Shown: positions 16,760 to 24,984 of the stretch, in pieces
How the letters are laid out: each line of letters opens with the position of its first letter
Numbering within the stretch: position 1 is the first letter of the stretch
Origin: CAIYWZ01 sp964497925
Lineage (GTDB): Bacteria; Pseudomonadota; Alphaproteobacteria; CAIYWZ01
Reading direction: 5' to 3'
Assembly: GCA_964497925.1 (NCBI GenBank)
Contig: CAZCFE010000014.1
Location: forward strand, 1-35,266
Length of the DNA: 35,266 nt
Position numbers and translations under genes: made by a program
Notes under the pieces: model-generated
Told to the model about the DNA's origin: nothing
Seen by the model: only the letters and a program-made list of their open reading frames with translations
The model's database searches: none

Positions 16760-18241
16760 TTAAGCTGCAGGTGGCGGTAAATTTGCAACCAAACGAAGCG
16801 AAGCATTCAAATCTTCTAATTGAAAATGCGGCCTTAAATACACAACAGACCTATAAGAGCCTGGCTGTCCTGGAATTTCATACACATCCACACGTGCTTC
16901 ACGAAGCGGGTATTTTGCTTTAATGTTTTGAGGCGCTTCGTCGCTGAGCAAAACATAGTTTGCAATCCAACCTGTTAAATATTTTTGCACCTCTGATTTT
17001 GTCATGAAACTTCCGATTTTATCGCGCATCAGAACCTTAATATAATGTGCAAAGCGTGATGCGGCCAAAATATACGGGAGACGCGCAGAAAGGCTTGCAC
17101 TAGCTGTTGAATCAGCGGCACTGTATGTCTTTGGTTTTTGACTTGTTTGCGATCCAAAGAAAGACGCATAATCTTTACCCTTGCAATGACATAATCCAAT
17201 AAAACCAAGGTCGCTGAGCTCTTTTTCACGTCGATCTGTAATTGCAACTTCAGTTGGGCATTTCAATGCTACATCGCCATCTGTTGTTTTGAAGGTATAA
17301 GCAGGCAATCCTTCAACCAAACCGCCGCCTTCAACACCTCTGATGGCCGCAGTCCATCCATATTGATAGAAAGCATTTGTAATGCGCTCTGCTAACGCAT
17401 AAGAAGCATTACCCCAACAGAAATGTGAATTGTTTGGGCCATCGACATATTCTTTAAAATTCATTCCTTCCACAGGAGCTGTATCTGGACCATAAGGCAA
17501 ACGCATCAAAATGTGTGGCAAAGTCAAAACAACGTACCTTGAATCTTCAGAATCACGAAATGATCTCCATTTAACCATTTCTGTACTTTCAAATACTTTA
17601 CTCAAATCTCTTGGAACTCCAAGATCAGAAAAAGAATCAAGATTGAAAAGTTTTGGGTGCGCCGCAGTAATAAATGGTGCGTGCGCTGCTGATGCAACCG
17701 CTGACATTTTTGTAAGCAATTCCATATCTTGAGGATGGTTGCTAAACTCATAATCACCCATAAGGCAAGAATAAGGTGCACCGCCATAAGTGCCATACTC
17801 TTCTTCATAAATAAGTTTAAACATCGCACTTTGATCAAATTCAGGTGCGCGTTCCAAATCTTTCAAAAGATCTTTTTTTGCAATATTCAATACACGAAGT
17901 TTCAATCTTGCGCTTGTGTGGGTCTTAAACACTAAATAATGAAACCCTCTCCATGTGGCTTCAGTTGCTTGAAATTCAGGGTGATGTAAAACTTCATTAA
18001 TTTGTAAGTTTAACATTTCATCCAATTCTTCTATACGCCTTTGCGCAAATGAAACTGGATCTTCACCAGCAGCTTCTCCTGCTAATTCAACTTGACTGAC
18101 AAATTCTTTTAATAATTCAAGCGCTCTTGGACGTTGAATATCATCCCTTGCCATTTTGCCTTTTGTTAAAAATCTTTCAACATTAATCACAGGTGCCTCA
18201 GCACTTTGGACTTCTTGTCCTGTATTCTCTCCGTCTGCCAT
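16760..18241 (-). CDS. tssC: T6SS contractile sheath large subunit TssC (VipB)
   Basis: Large subunit of the contractile sheath that polymerises with TssB. The 493 residues match the family length. Diagnostic stretches are HPEFQATEATWRGFHYLV (about 115-132), the EEEYGTYGGAPYSCLMGDYEF block, the PFITAAHP segment, LPHILMRLPYG and the C-terminal RPHFQLEDLNASLRLVANLP. All are conserved sheath motifs, and the last is part of the handshake and C-terminal region. It lies 21 bases downstream of tssB. The sequence appears intact and well conserved, which argues that the T6SS is under selection rather than decaying. Confidence 0.96.
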   Translation of the reverse strand: MADGENTGQEVQSAEAPVINVERFLTKGKMARDDIQRPRALELLKEFVSQVELAGEAAGEDPVSFAQRRIEELDEMLNLQINEVLHHPEFQATEATWRGFHYLVFKTHTSARLKLRVLNIAKKDLLKDLERAPEFDQSAMFKLIYEEEYGTYGGAPYSCLMGDYEFSNHPQDMELLTKMSAVASAAHAPFITAAHPKLFNLDSFSDLGVPRDLSKVFESTEMVKWRSFRDSEDSRYVVLTLPHILMRLPYGPDTAPVEGMNFKEYVDGPNNSHFCWGNASYALAERITNAFYQYGWTAAIRGVEGGGLVEGLPAYTFKTTDGDVALKCPTEVAITDRREKELSDLGFIGLCHCKGKDYASFFGSQTSQKPKTYSAADSTASASLSARLPYILAASRFAHYIKVLMRDKIGSFMTKSEVQKYLTGWIANYVLLSDEAPQNIKAKYPLREARVDVYEIPGQPGSYRSVVYLRPHFQLEDLNASLRLVANLPPPAA

Positions 18242-18262
18242 TTTCAGCTCCTTTTCTTCTTA

Positions 18263-18772
18263 TTATTCTTGCGGTTGTTCAAATTCAGCCTTAAGCGCAT
18301 TCCTTATTTCAGGATTTTGCATGACCAATTTCAACATATCTTCAAGCGGATCATTGCCATCTAATTTTGCAATCAAATCCATTAACTTGACTCTTGCTTC
18401 ATAAAGCGCATTAAATTCTGGCTTTCTTGTGGCTATGCTTAATGGCTCAAAATCTTCCATTGCATTAAAAGTAATATCCATAAGAATATCTTTTGCATCT
18501 TCAGATTTATCAATTTTGTTTTTAACAGTAAATTCAACACGTGGTTGAATCGAGAACATAAAATCTCCAAAGTTATCACCATCAACCTCAACAAACTTTC
18601 GCTCTTTGACAATTGGCAATGGAATATGTGATTTTGCTGAAAGATCAGACATAATCCCCATCACAAAAGCCAACTCTTTTGATTCTTTTGCTTCGCCAAC
18701 TTCTACGTCATACGTAATTTGAACCCTTGGTGGTCGAACCTTACTAATTGTATGCTGAGTACTCTTAGCCAT
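18263..18772 (-). CDS. tssB: T6SS contractile sheath small subunit TssB (VipA)
   Basis: Small sheath subunit; forms the TssB-TssC heterodimer. The 169-residue protein carries the conserved N-terminal VRPPRVQITYDVEVGEA segment (residues 13-29), the ELAFVMGIMSDLS block, KERKFVEVD and the IQPRVEFTVKN strand. The C-terminal helical part (LMDLIAKLDGNDPLEDML) is the region that contacts TssC and, in other species, ClpV. It is the first gene of the minus-strand tssB-tssC-tssE-hfq operon, with AAAGGA eight bases upstream of its ATG. No clear promoter consensus is visible in the short gap to the hpf terminator. Confidence 0.96.
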   Translation of the reverse strand: MAKSTQHTISKVRPPRVQITYDVEVGEAKESKELAFVMGIMSDLSAKSHIPLPIVKERKFVEVDGDNFGDFMFSIQPRVEFTVKNKIDKSEDAKDILMDITFNAMEDFEPLSIATRKPEFNALYEARVKLMDLIAKLDGNDPLEDMLKLVMQNPEIRNALKAEFEQPQE

Positions 18773-18869
18773 GATATTTATCCTTTATTTGTTATTATTG
18801 CTCTTTTCTATTGCTTATTATCAGTAAACACGAAAAAAGTTAATGATTGGTAAAAGGAAAAATATTTTT

Positions 18870-18903
18870 ATGAAAAAAAGAAAAAGGGGAAAGAAATCCC
18901 CTC
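18870..18903 (-). terminator. Rho-independent terminator of hpf
   Basis: On the minus strand GGGGA, a 6-base loop and TCCCC are followed by a long T-rich tract, just after the hpf stop codon. Confidence 0.75.
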
Positions 18904-18912
18904 TTGATATAT

Positions 18913-19488
18913 TTAATTAGCAACACGAACTTTTTTAGGATCGATCCAACCAACATTTCCGTCAGATCTACGATAAACAACATTGAATTCACCGTGTTGA
19001 CTGTTTTTAAACATAACGGCCACACTCTCTCCCAAATCCATCCTCATCACAGCTTCTCCTACAGATAAAGTCGGAATATCCATCTCAATTTCCGCAATAA
19101 TTGCAGGATGAGCATCTTCTCTTTCTTCTGTATGACTCATATCGATAACTGACTTTTGAACACTTAAATATTCCATCAATGCTTCTTTGTCGCGATGATG
19201 ATCTTTCAACTTATTCTTATATTTACTCATTTGTGCATGCAATTTATGAATTGCCTGATCAATAGATTTATAGCCTTCATCAGCTTCAGCATGACAACGA
19301 ATAATAAGCCCTCTAATCACATGAACGCTCAAATCACACCTAAAAAGATTTCCATCCTTTCCAAGAACAGCCTGCGCTTCAATTGGATGATCAAAAAATT
19401 TACCAATGATATCTGTTAAATGGCTTTCTACATAAGACTTCAAACTATCCCCGATATCAATATGTTTCCCAGAAACTGTAATTTTCAT
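18913..19488 (-). CDS. hpf: Ribosome hibernation-promoting factor, long form
   Basis: Binds the ribosome decoding region in stationary phase and, in the long form, drives 100S dimer formation. The 191 residues comprise an N-terminal S30AE domain (about 1-100: MKITVSGKHIDIGDSLKSYV, the FRCDLSVHV strand, DEGYKSIDQAIHKLHAQ) and a C-terminal dimerisation domain (about 133-190: TLSVGEAVMRMDLGE, FNVVYRRSDGNVGWIDP). AGGAG stands seven bases before the ATG, and a good promoter is visible upstream. In many alphaproteobacteria hpf lies near rpoN and ptsN; here it stands alone, divergent from rpsU. Confidence 0.95.
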   Translation of the reverse strand: MKITVSGKHIDIGDSLKSYVESHLTDIIGKFFDHPIEAQAVLGKDGNLFRCDLSVHVIRGLIIRCHAEADEGYKSIDQAIHKLHAQMSKYKNKLKDHHRDKEALMEYLSVQKSVIDMSHTEEREDAHPAIIAEIEMDIPTLSVGEAVMRMDLGESVAVMFKNSQHGEFNVVYRRSDGNVGWIDPKKVRVAN

Positions 19489-19519
19489 TATTTAAACTCC
19501 TCATTTATATTCAACTTTA

Positions 19520-19547
19520 AGTGTACTCTATCTTAAGAAAAAGTCAA
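19520..19547 (-). promoter_or_regulatory. Sigma70-type promoter of hpf
   Basis: On the minus strand TTGACT (19542-19547), a 16-base spacer and TACACT (19520-19525), about 30 bases ahead of the hpf start codon. Confidence 0.6.
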
Positions 19548-19564
19548 GGTTGCTTCAAAAAAAA

Positions 19565-19592
19565 TTGCTTTTATTTTTTAAATGTGTATATA
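19565..19592 (+). promoter_or_regulatory. Candidate sigma70 promoter of rpsU
   Basis: TTGCTT (19565-19570), a 16-base spacer and TATATA (19587-19592), about 65 bases before the rpsU start codon. It lies back-to-back with the hpf promoter. Confidence 0.45.
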
Positions 19593-19656
19593 GTGTCATC
19601 TACCTTTGGCTTAGAAATAAACCTTGGGAATATTAAATGAAAGGATGTGATTATTC

Positions 19657-19860
19657 ATGCAAGTTGTTGTTCGTGAGAATAACGTTGAGCAAGCGTTGCG
19701 CGCTTTAAAAAAGAAGCTGCAACGTGAGGGCGTTTTCCGGGAAATGAAACTGCGCAGAGCCTTCGAAAAGCCTTCTGAAAAGAGAGCCAGAGAAAAAGCC
19801 GAGGCCGTTCGTCGAGGAAGAAAACTTCTGCGCAAACGCATGGAACGCGAGGGTTATTAA
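19657..19860 (+). CDS. rpsU: 30S ribosomal protein S21
   Basis: Small basic ribosomal protein near the anti-Shine-Dalgarno end of 16S rRNA. The 67 residues open with the family sequence MQVVVRENNVEQALRALKKK, continue with the GVFREMKLRRAFEKPSEKR block and end in an Arg/Lys-rich alphaproteobacterial tail (RRGRKLLRKRMEREGY). AAAGGATG lies upstream of the ATG. It is monocistronic, with its own promoter and a perfect terminator. Confidence 0.97.
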   Translation: MQVVVRENNVEQALRALKKKLQREGVFREMKLRRAFEKPSEKRAREKAEAVRRGRKLLRKRMEREGY

Positions 19861-19882
19861 TTTAACACCTCAAGATCATCAA

Positions 19883-19912
19883 CCCAAGAGAAAAAACTCT
19901 TGGGTTTTTTTA
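19883..19912 (+). terminator. Rho-independent terminator of rpsU
   Basis: CCCAAGAG and CTCTTGGG form a perfect 8-bp stem with a six-A loop, followed by seven T residues. Confidence 0.9.
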
Positions 19913-19931
19913 TATCTTGATAAAGATATAC

Positions 19932-19960
19932 TTGAAAAATAAAACTAAATCTACTATATA
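19932..19960 (+). promoter_or_regulatory. Sigma70-type promoter of the ankyrin-like gene
   Basis: TTGAAA (19932-19937), a 17-base spacer and TATATA (19955-19960), which runs on into TATAAT, about 45 bases before the ATG of the ankyrin-like gene. Confidence 0.5.
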
Positions 19961-20004
19961 TAATCTTCCGAGCCAATGATAATTAATATAGTGGAAATTA
20001 AATA

Positions 20005-21123
20005 ATGAAAAAGTCTATCTATCTATCTATAGCAGCATGCATATCTGTGCAAGGCTCATCCAACCATGATTTAGATGTTCAACACAGTTCTCCTGTTATA
20101 CAGGGCCACGAAGAATGGATTGACCAAACCCAAACATCTTCATATCACAACTCAGGTCAAGTTATAACGATTCACTCTACACAACTTATAAAGGCTTTAG
20201 TGGAAAAAAACTATGATTTAGCTATAACCTTGATGACAGATCAAAGCGTAAATAAACCTACAAGCACGGGACTTTATCCTATACATTATGTAATAGAAAT
20301 CAAGCATCAAGAAGTTTCACCAGGAATAATTATCATGCTTATTAAAGAACTGGCCAAACATGGTGTCAATTTAAATCAACCTGATAATTTTTGCAGAACA
20401 CCATTAATGCTCTCTATTCATCATAATATTGCTTACTCGAACGAAGAAGCTTTTGGTTATTTTATTGCAAATTTATCTCCAGAGCAAATAAATACTCAAG
20501 TAAAAGATGGGTTTCATGAAGGTCAAACAGCTCTATTATATGCAGCTCAGTGGTCAAATGAGTGGAATTTTAAACTTTTTCGTTGTTTTATTAAAAAATT
20601 AATTGCTGCAGGTGCAAATAAAGATATTAGAGATACCAAAGGGAGAAATGCTTTTGATATATGTAAACATCCTATAATAAAAGAAACATTACGCGATATC
20701 CCCTCCGAGGATAAAGAGTTATTCGAGAAAGTAACCGCTCTAGTGGAAGAAGCGAATGAATTAGGAAATCCTAAAACAGCTTTTGATAGATCTTGTTCTC
20801 TTTGGATGTTTCCTGAATCAGAACAAAACGTCGCTAAATTATCAGATGATTTGATGAATATTTTAACTGTATATGGAAAATATTTAGATTCCACAAACCT
20901 TTTTTATCAACTGGGAAATATTATTTCAAAAACGTCATCACTTCCCAACTATCAAATATTAATTAACAACATGAAGAATTGGATTATGAATAACTATACT
21001 CCAAATGATTTTTCAAAATTATACGATAGTGTCTTAAATCGTGGATATCCAGGAACGAAAGAAAAATTCAGACTCTTACGTGAAAAATGGCCTGAATTTT
21101 TCGGAACCTCGGACAACCCTTAA
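20005..21123 (+). CDS. Secreted ankyrin-repeat-like protein
   Basis: 372 residues. The N-terminus (MKK, then a hydrophobic run to about residue 16, then QGSSN) looks like a Sec signal peptide. Degenerate ankyrin-like repeats are visible at about 55-225: TGLYPIHYVIE with LAKHGVNLNQPD, CRTPLMLSIHHN, EGQTALLYAAQ with LIAAGANKDIRD, and KGRNAFDICK. The C-terminal third has no motif that I recognise and is helical. Ankyrin-repeat proteins are frequent host-directed effectors in intracellular alphaproteobacteria, so an effector role is a reasonable inference, but Sec export would not deliver it through the T6SS. It is a single-gene unit with its own promoter, flanked by terminators on both sides, which fits an inserted accessory gene. 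Confidence 0.75.
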   Translation: MKKSIYLSIAACISVQGSSNHDLDVQHSSPVIQGHEEWIDQTQTSSYHNSGQVITIHSTQLIKALVEKNYDLAITLMTDQSVNKPTSTGLYPIHYVIEIKHQEVSPGIIIMLIKELAKHGVNLNQPDNFCRTPLMLSIHHNIAYSNEEAFGYFIANLSPEQINTQVKDGFHEGQTALLYAAQWSNEWNFKLFRCFIKKLIAAGANKDIRDTKGRNAFDICKHPIIKETLRDIPSEDKELFEKVTALVEEANELGNPKTAFDRSCSLWMFPESEQNVAKLSDDLMNILTVYGKYLDSTNLFYQLGNIISKTSSLPNYQILINNMKNWIMNNYTPNDFSKLYDSVLNRGYPGTKEKFRLLREKWPEFFGTSDNP

Positions 21124-21153
21124 ATAGAACAAAATCTAAAATAAACAATAAAG

Positions 21154-21186
21154 TTTGGCTCAATAAAATTTTTCCATTGAGCCAAA
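21154..21186. terminator. Bidirectional terminator between the ankyrin-like gene and ychF
   Basis: TTTGGCTCAAT and ATTGAGCCAAA form a perfect 11-bp stem around an 11-base A/T-rich loop between the two convergent stop codons. Confidence 0.8.
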
Positions 21187-21192
21187 TTTAAA

Positions 21193-22299
21193 CTACACAT
21201 TAAACCTAAAATGAAAAACATCTCCGTCTTTAACCAAATAGTCTCGGCCTTCTAGACGCAGTTTCCCTTGTGTTTTGGCGCCTTGCTCACCCTTGCATTC
21301 AATATAGTCCTGCGCTGAAACTGTTTCCGCACAAATAAATCCACGCTCAAAATCTGTGTGTATAACCCCTGCGGCTTGTGGCGCTTTTGATCCTTGTTTT
21401 ACAGACCATCCATGCGCTTCTTTAGGACCTATTGTAAAGAATGTCATAAGGTTGAGCAAACTGAAACCTGCACGAATGACTCTTGCAAGACCTGTTTCTT
21501 CCAAACCTAAATCTTTTAAGAATTCTGATCTTTCCTCTTCGCTTTCAAGCATTGCAACTTCAGCCTCAATTGCAGCTGACACTACAACCATTTTTGCGCC
21601 TTCTTTTTGAGCTTTTTGTTGCACCAAAGAACTCCATTTATTTCCAGTTGCAGCCTCTGATTCAAGAACGTTACACACATACAACACTGGCTTTGAGGTA
21701 AGGAGCTGAAGCTGATTGAAGAGTTCTACATCCTCTTCATCTGTTAATTTAATATCACGGGTTTGCTTTCCCTCATTTAAAAGTTTTAGTGATTCTTGCA
21801 TGAGCTCAAACTGCCTCTTCAATGCAGAATCAGTTGAATTTTTAAGCTTTTTAGCTGCAGCATCAATACGTTTTTCCAAACTTTCCATATCTGATATGAT
21901 CAGCTCAGTTTCAATAATTGAAATATCTCGCAAGGGATCAATCGTTTCTTCAACGTGGGTAATATCCCCATCTTCAAAACAACGTACAACATGCAAAATT
22001 GCATCTACCTGGCGGATATGTCCTAAAAACTGATTTCCTAGCCCTTGCCCTTGGCTTGCTCCACGAACTAAACCAGCAATATCCACAACCTCAAGCGGAA
22101 CTGGGATTATTTGAGCAGACCCTGCAATTTTAGCAAGCTCAAAAATACGCGGATCAGGCACGCCAACACGTCCTGTGTTGGGCTCAATTGTGCAAAATGG
22201 ATAGTTCGCAGCTTCAGCTGAAGCAGTTTGCGTTAACGCATTAAACAAAGTTGATTTTCCAACGTTAGGTAATCCCACAATTCCGCAATTCAAAGACAT
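21193..22299 (-). CDS. ychF: Redox-regulated ATPase YchF (Obg family)
   Basis: Universally conserved P-loop NTPase (OLA1/YchF) that binds ribosomes and hydrolyses ATP rather than GTP. 368 residues. Motifs in order: G1 GLPNVGKSTLF (residues 8-18), G3 DIAGLVRGAS, and a G4 region reading CNVLE, the NxxE form that explains loss of guanine specificity. The C-terminal TGS domain includes FFTIGPKEAHGWSVKQGSKAPQAAGVIHTDF and ends KDGDVFHFRFNV. A consensus promoter lies just upstream, so it is transcribed apart from pth. The gene is complete. Confidence 0.96.
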   Translation of the reverse strand: MSLNCGIVGLPNVGKSTLFNALTQTASAEAANYPFCTIEPNTGRVGVPDPRIFELAKIAGSAQIIPVPLEVVDIAGLVRGASQGQGLGNQFLGHIRQVDAILHVVRCFEDGDITHVEETIDPLRDISIIETELIISDMESLEKRIDAAAKKLKNSTDSALKRQFELMQESLKLLNEGKQTRDIKLTDEEDVELFNQLQLLTSKPVLYVCNVLESEAATGNKWSSLVQQKAQKEGAKMVVVSAAIEAEVAMLESEEERSEFLKDLGLEETGLARVIRAGFSLLNLMTFFTIGPKEAHGWSVKQGSKAPQAAGVIHTDFERGFICAETVSAQDYIECKGEQGAKTQGKLRLEGRDYLVKDGDVFHFRFNV

Positions 22300-22367
22300 T
22301 TTTTCTATATTCCTTCTTTTTCTAATCTATCAGGGCTGTTCTTTATCAACATCACCACAGTCAGATT

Positions 22368-22395
22368 ATTATAACATTTTTTCAATTTTTGTCAA
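22368..22395 (-). promoter_or_regulatory. Perfect-consensus sigma70 promoter of ychF
   Basis: On the minus strand TTGACA (22390-22395), a 16-base spacer and TATAAT (22368-22373). Both hexamers match consensus exactly. A leader of about 60 bases precedes the ychF start codon. Confidence 0.75.
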
Positions 22396-22402
22396 ATAAA
22401 AA

Positions 22403-22984
22403 TTAACTCATTCTGAGTTTTATTTCTTCCATAAAAGAAGATCCGTCCTTAAACCCTTTATCCCAAATCATATGATGAAACAAAACCCCAATACCTTGCA
22501 TTAAAGGCTCTACCCACACATCTTTTTGCGAAAAATTCGAAAGAACGTAAGGGCTGACCAACGCCTTTATACCAGGATGCCCTATTCCTATACGAAGTCT
22601 TCTATACCCTTCTCCAATATGGGCAGAGATGGATCTAAGACCATTATGCCCGCCATGCCCGCCTCCTTTTTTTAAACGAAGTTCTCCAGGAGGGAGCTCC
22701 AAATCATCGTGGATTATCAAGACCTGGTCCACCGAAAGTTTAAAGAAATCAAGAGCAGACCTTACAGATTCTCCAGAATTATTCATAAAAGTTTGAGGTT
22801 TTAAAAGTAAAGATTTTTGAGAGGAAATCTCACCAAGAGTTGCCTGAGACTGAGCAATTTTAGCAGAAGAGAAAGAAGGGAAACTGTTAGAATCTGCAAT
22901 TTGATCAATTGCCATAAATCCAACATTATGTCTATTTTGAGAATAAATTGAGCCTGGATTTCCCAGGCCCACAATTAAAAGCAT
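22403..22984 (-). CDS. pth: Peptidyl-tRNA hydrolase
   Basis: Releases peptides from peptidyl-tRNAs that fall off ribosomes. 193 residues, normal for the family. Landmarks: MLLIVGLGNPG start, the catalytic His in QNRHNVGFMA (His19), the FMNNSG segment with the substrate-binding Asn residues, the catalytic-site Asp in IIHDDLELPPGE, and KGGGHGGHNGLRS. Its ATG directly abuts the rplY stop, the classic rplY-pth pairing in bacteria. It ends just before the ychF promoter. Confidence 0.96.
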   Translation of the reverse strand: MLLIVGLGNPGSIYSQNRHNVGFMAIDQIADSNSFPSFSSAKIAQSQATLGEISSQKSLLLKPQTFMNNSGESVRSALDFFKLSVDQVLIIHDDLELPPGELRLKKGGGHGGHNGLRSISAHIGEGYRRLRIGIGHPGIKALVSPYVLSNFSQKDVWVEPLMQGIGVLFHHMIWDKGFKDGSSFMEEIKLRMS

Positions 22985-23578
22985 TTATGCCTCTTCAGAA
23001 GCCTTTTCGCCACCAGATGGCGCAACAATTGCAGCCAAAGTAAGATCTTGGCTTGCGCGAAGTTTTGCCCCTTCAGGAAGCTTAATATCATGAATATGAA
23101 TGCTATTATTGATTTCAAGACCAGCAAGATCAATCACAATGCTTTCTGGAATATGATCTGGATTACAAATCAAATGAAGAACATGTGAAACGATATTCAA
23201 AATTCCGCCTCTTTTAATACCAGGTGATTTTTCCTGGTTAATAAAATGAACAGGAACCGCAACATCAATTCTTGAATCCTTATTCACACGCATAAAATCA
23301 ACATGAAGCGGTTGGTCTGTCACTGGATGCAATTGAACATCTTTTACGATAACCCGAATTGGAGCACCGACACCTTCAAGAGTGAAAAGGCGTGTAAAAA
23401 AACCGGCTCTGTTCATCTGCTTGAAAAATTCTTTGTGCTCACAAGAAACAGCTTGATTTTCTTCACCCGCACCATAAATAACTGCTGGGATTTTTGCTAA
23501 TCTGCGTACTGCTCTTGCTGGACCAGTTCCAGCACCATCACGAATTTCAATCTTTAAATTTGTATTTGTTGTCGTCAT
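22985..23578 (-). CDS. rplY: 50S ribosomal protein L25, long (Ctc) form
   Basis: Binds 5S rRNA in the large subunit. At 197 residues this is the long CTC/TL5 form: an N-terminal 5S-binding domain (EIRDGAGTGPARAVRRLAKIPAVIYGAG, about residues 10-37, to FMRVNK near 100) and a C-terminal beta domain (VPVHFINQEKSPGIKRGGIL, with the IVIDLAGLEINNSIHI segment) ending in a short acidic tail. AGGAG lies upstream of the ATG. It forms a two-gene unit with pth. Confidence 0.95.
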   Translation of the reverse strand: MTTTNTNLKIEIRDGAGTGPARAVRRLAKIPAVIYGAGEENQAVSCEHKEFFKQMNRAGFFTRLFTLEGVGAPIRVIVKDVQLHPVTDQPLHVDFMRVNKDSRIDVAVPVHFINQEKSPGIKRGGILNIVSHVLHLICNPDHIPESIVIDLAGLEINNSIHIHDIKLPEGAKLRASQDLTLAAIVAPSGGEKASEEA

Positions 23579-23655
23579 TATTTTAAACTCCTAAAAAACT
23601 GCTGATTATTATTACAATATTTCTAAAAAAAAAGCGAGCATTTTTTGTATTTTTT

Positions 23656-24984
23656 TTAGTTTGGAAAAATTTCTTTTATTTTATCTTGTAGAACCTTAAG
23701 ATATAAATAATATTTAGATTGTTTATCAATCAATCCTTCTGCTTTTTTAGAATAAGAAATAGCTTCGTCTTTTTTCTCTATCAGTACAAAGTATTCTGCT
23801 TGCGCCCAGTAAAATTCCCCCATACGATTCAATGCCCCATAAGCTTGAGCCAAAGATCTCCAGCTATTGCTAAATCTTCTGTTGTTCAAAGCCACATCTT
23901 CTAAAATTTTTGCCGCTTGAGGCAAGTCTTCCTTCAACTCAACCAAAGCTTTTGCATAATTTTGCTTAAACAAGGGTTCATCCGGATCCAATAATTTTGC
24001 TCTTCCTGCTTCATTCTTTGCTTCTCTTATATTCCCCTGATCCCACATAATGTCTGATTTTAAATCATGGTAATGAGGGCTGTTTGGTTTTAATGCAATT
24101 AGCTTATCAGCGCAGACAAGAGCCTGATCATAACTATCTAAACGGTAATAAGCAAGCGATGTGGCTAATAAGGCACCTTCACTTTCTTCGTTTTTCAATT
24201 CATTGATCACTTCATTTGGGTCATCAAGTAGTCCTTTGAGCTTCATCAAAACCAAATCCCATAAAACAGTAAACTCTTCTGGTATTTTTGCTTGCGGGTT
24301 ATCGTTTAAAGAATTCCCCAAATATTCCAATCTTTCAGGTGTTGGTGGGTGACTTAAAACATAAGAATCACGATTCGGGTACAAAACCGTCTCTTCTTTC
24401 ATTGTCATCATTGCATTCTTAAAAGAAGAAACTGGCCAATTTAAAGATTTCAAAAAATCAATAGCTTTTTGATCTGCTGTATGCTCTTGCGCTCTTGAGT
24501 AATACATCATTGCACGTTCAGTGACGCTCATCCCCCCTAAAAGAGCTCCAATAACAGCTCCTGGACCAAGCGCCAGACCCGCTAATGCCGCAACTCCCGT
24601 TACAACCATTCCCTGTGAGGCAATCTTACCAAAAGTGCCATCCATGCGGCCAATATGTCTTGCATTGACATGACCAAATTCATGGGCCATAATCGATAAA
24701 AATTCAGCCGCTGTTTTTGACTTTCTAAGAAACTGTGTATGAACACCAAAATTATTATCGACGCTCGCCCAAGCATTATAAGAAGATGAAACAATCATCG
24801 CAATATCAGATTTTTTGATATCAATTCCTGCTTTTTGGGCCAAAGGAGCAAGAATTTTTTTCATAATTCCATTAATTTGAGCATCGTACAAAAAAGTACC
24901 TTCAGCAAAATTCTTAACAGCCTCAACTTTCACACACAACAATAATAAAAGAACAGATGTTACTTTAAAAGTTTTTGCCACCAA
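23656..24984 (-). CDS. M48-family zinc metalloprotease with TPR repeats (BepA-like)
   Basis: A secreted or periplasmic peptidase of the BepA/YfgC type, which in other Proteobacteria is involved in outer-membrane protein quality control. 442 residues: a signal peptide (about 1-22, LLLLLC core ending VEA), the M48 catalytic domain with zinc-binding HEFGH (101-105) and third ligand Glu167 in SRAQEHTAD, a Gly/Ala-rich hydrophobic segment (about 126-152), then TPR-like helices from about 260 to 440. Its ATG lies 25 bases inside the end of rne in a different frame, so translation is probably coupled to RNase E. It ends in an A/T-rich gap without a good terminator. Confidence 0.9.
   Translation of the reverse strand: MVAKTFKVTSVLLLLLCVKVEAVKNFAEGTFLYDAQINGIMKKILAPLAQKAGIDIKKSDIAMIVSSSYNAWASVDNNFGVHTQFLRKSKTAAEFLSIMAHEFGHVNARHIGRMDGTFGKIASQGMVVTGVAALAGLALGPGAVIGALLGGMSVTERAMMYYSRAQEHTADQKAIDFLKSLNWPVSSFKNAMMTMKEETVLYPNRDSYVLSHPPTPERLEYLGNSLNDNPQAKIPEEFTVLWDLVLMKLKGLLDDPNEVINELKNEESEGALLATSLAYYRLDSYDQALVCADKLIALKPNSPHYHDLKSDIMWDQGNIREAKNEAGRAKLLDPDEPLFKQNYAKALVELKEDLPQAAKILEDVALNNRRFSNSWRSLAQAYGALNRMGEFYWAQAEYFVLIEKKDEAISYSKKAEGLIDKQSKYYLYLKVLQDKIKEIFPN

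Noticed and set aside
5284..18772. T6SS region as a genomic island integrated at tRNA-Glu
   Set aside because: No integrase gene and no direct repeat of the tRNA 3' end was noticed, and housekeeping genes are interspersed; the neighbourhood alone is not evidence.
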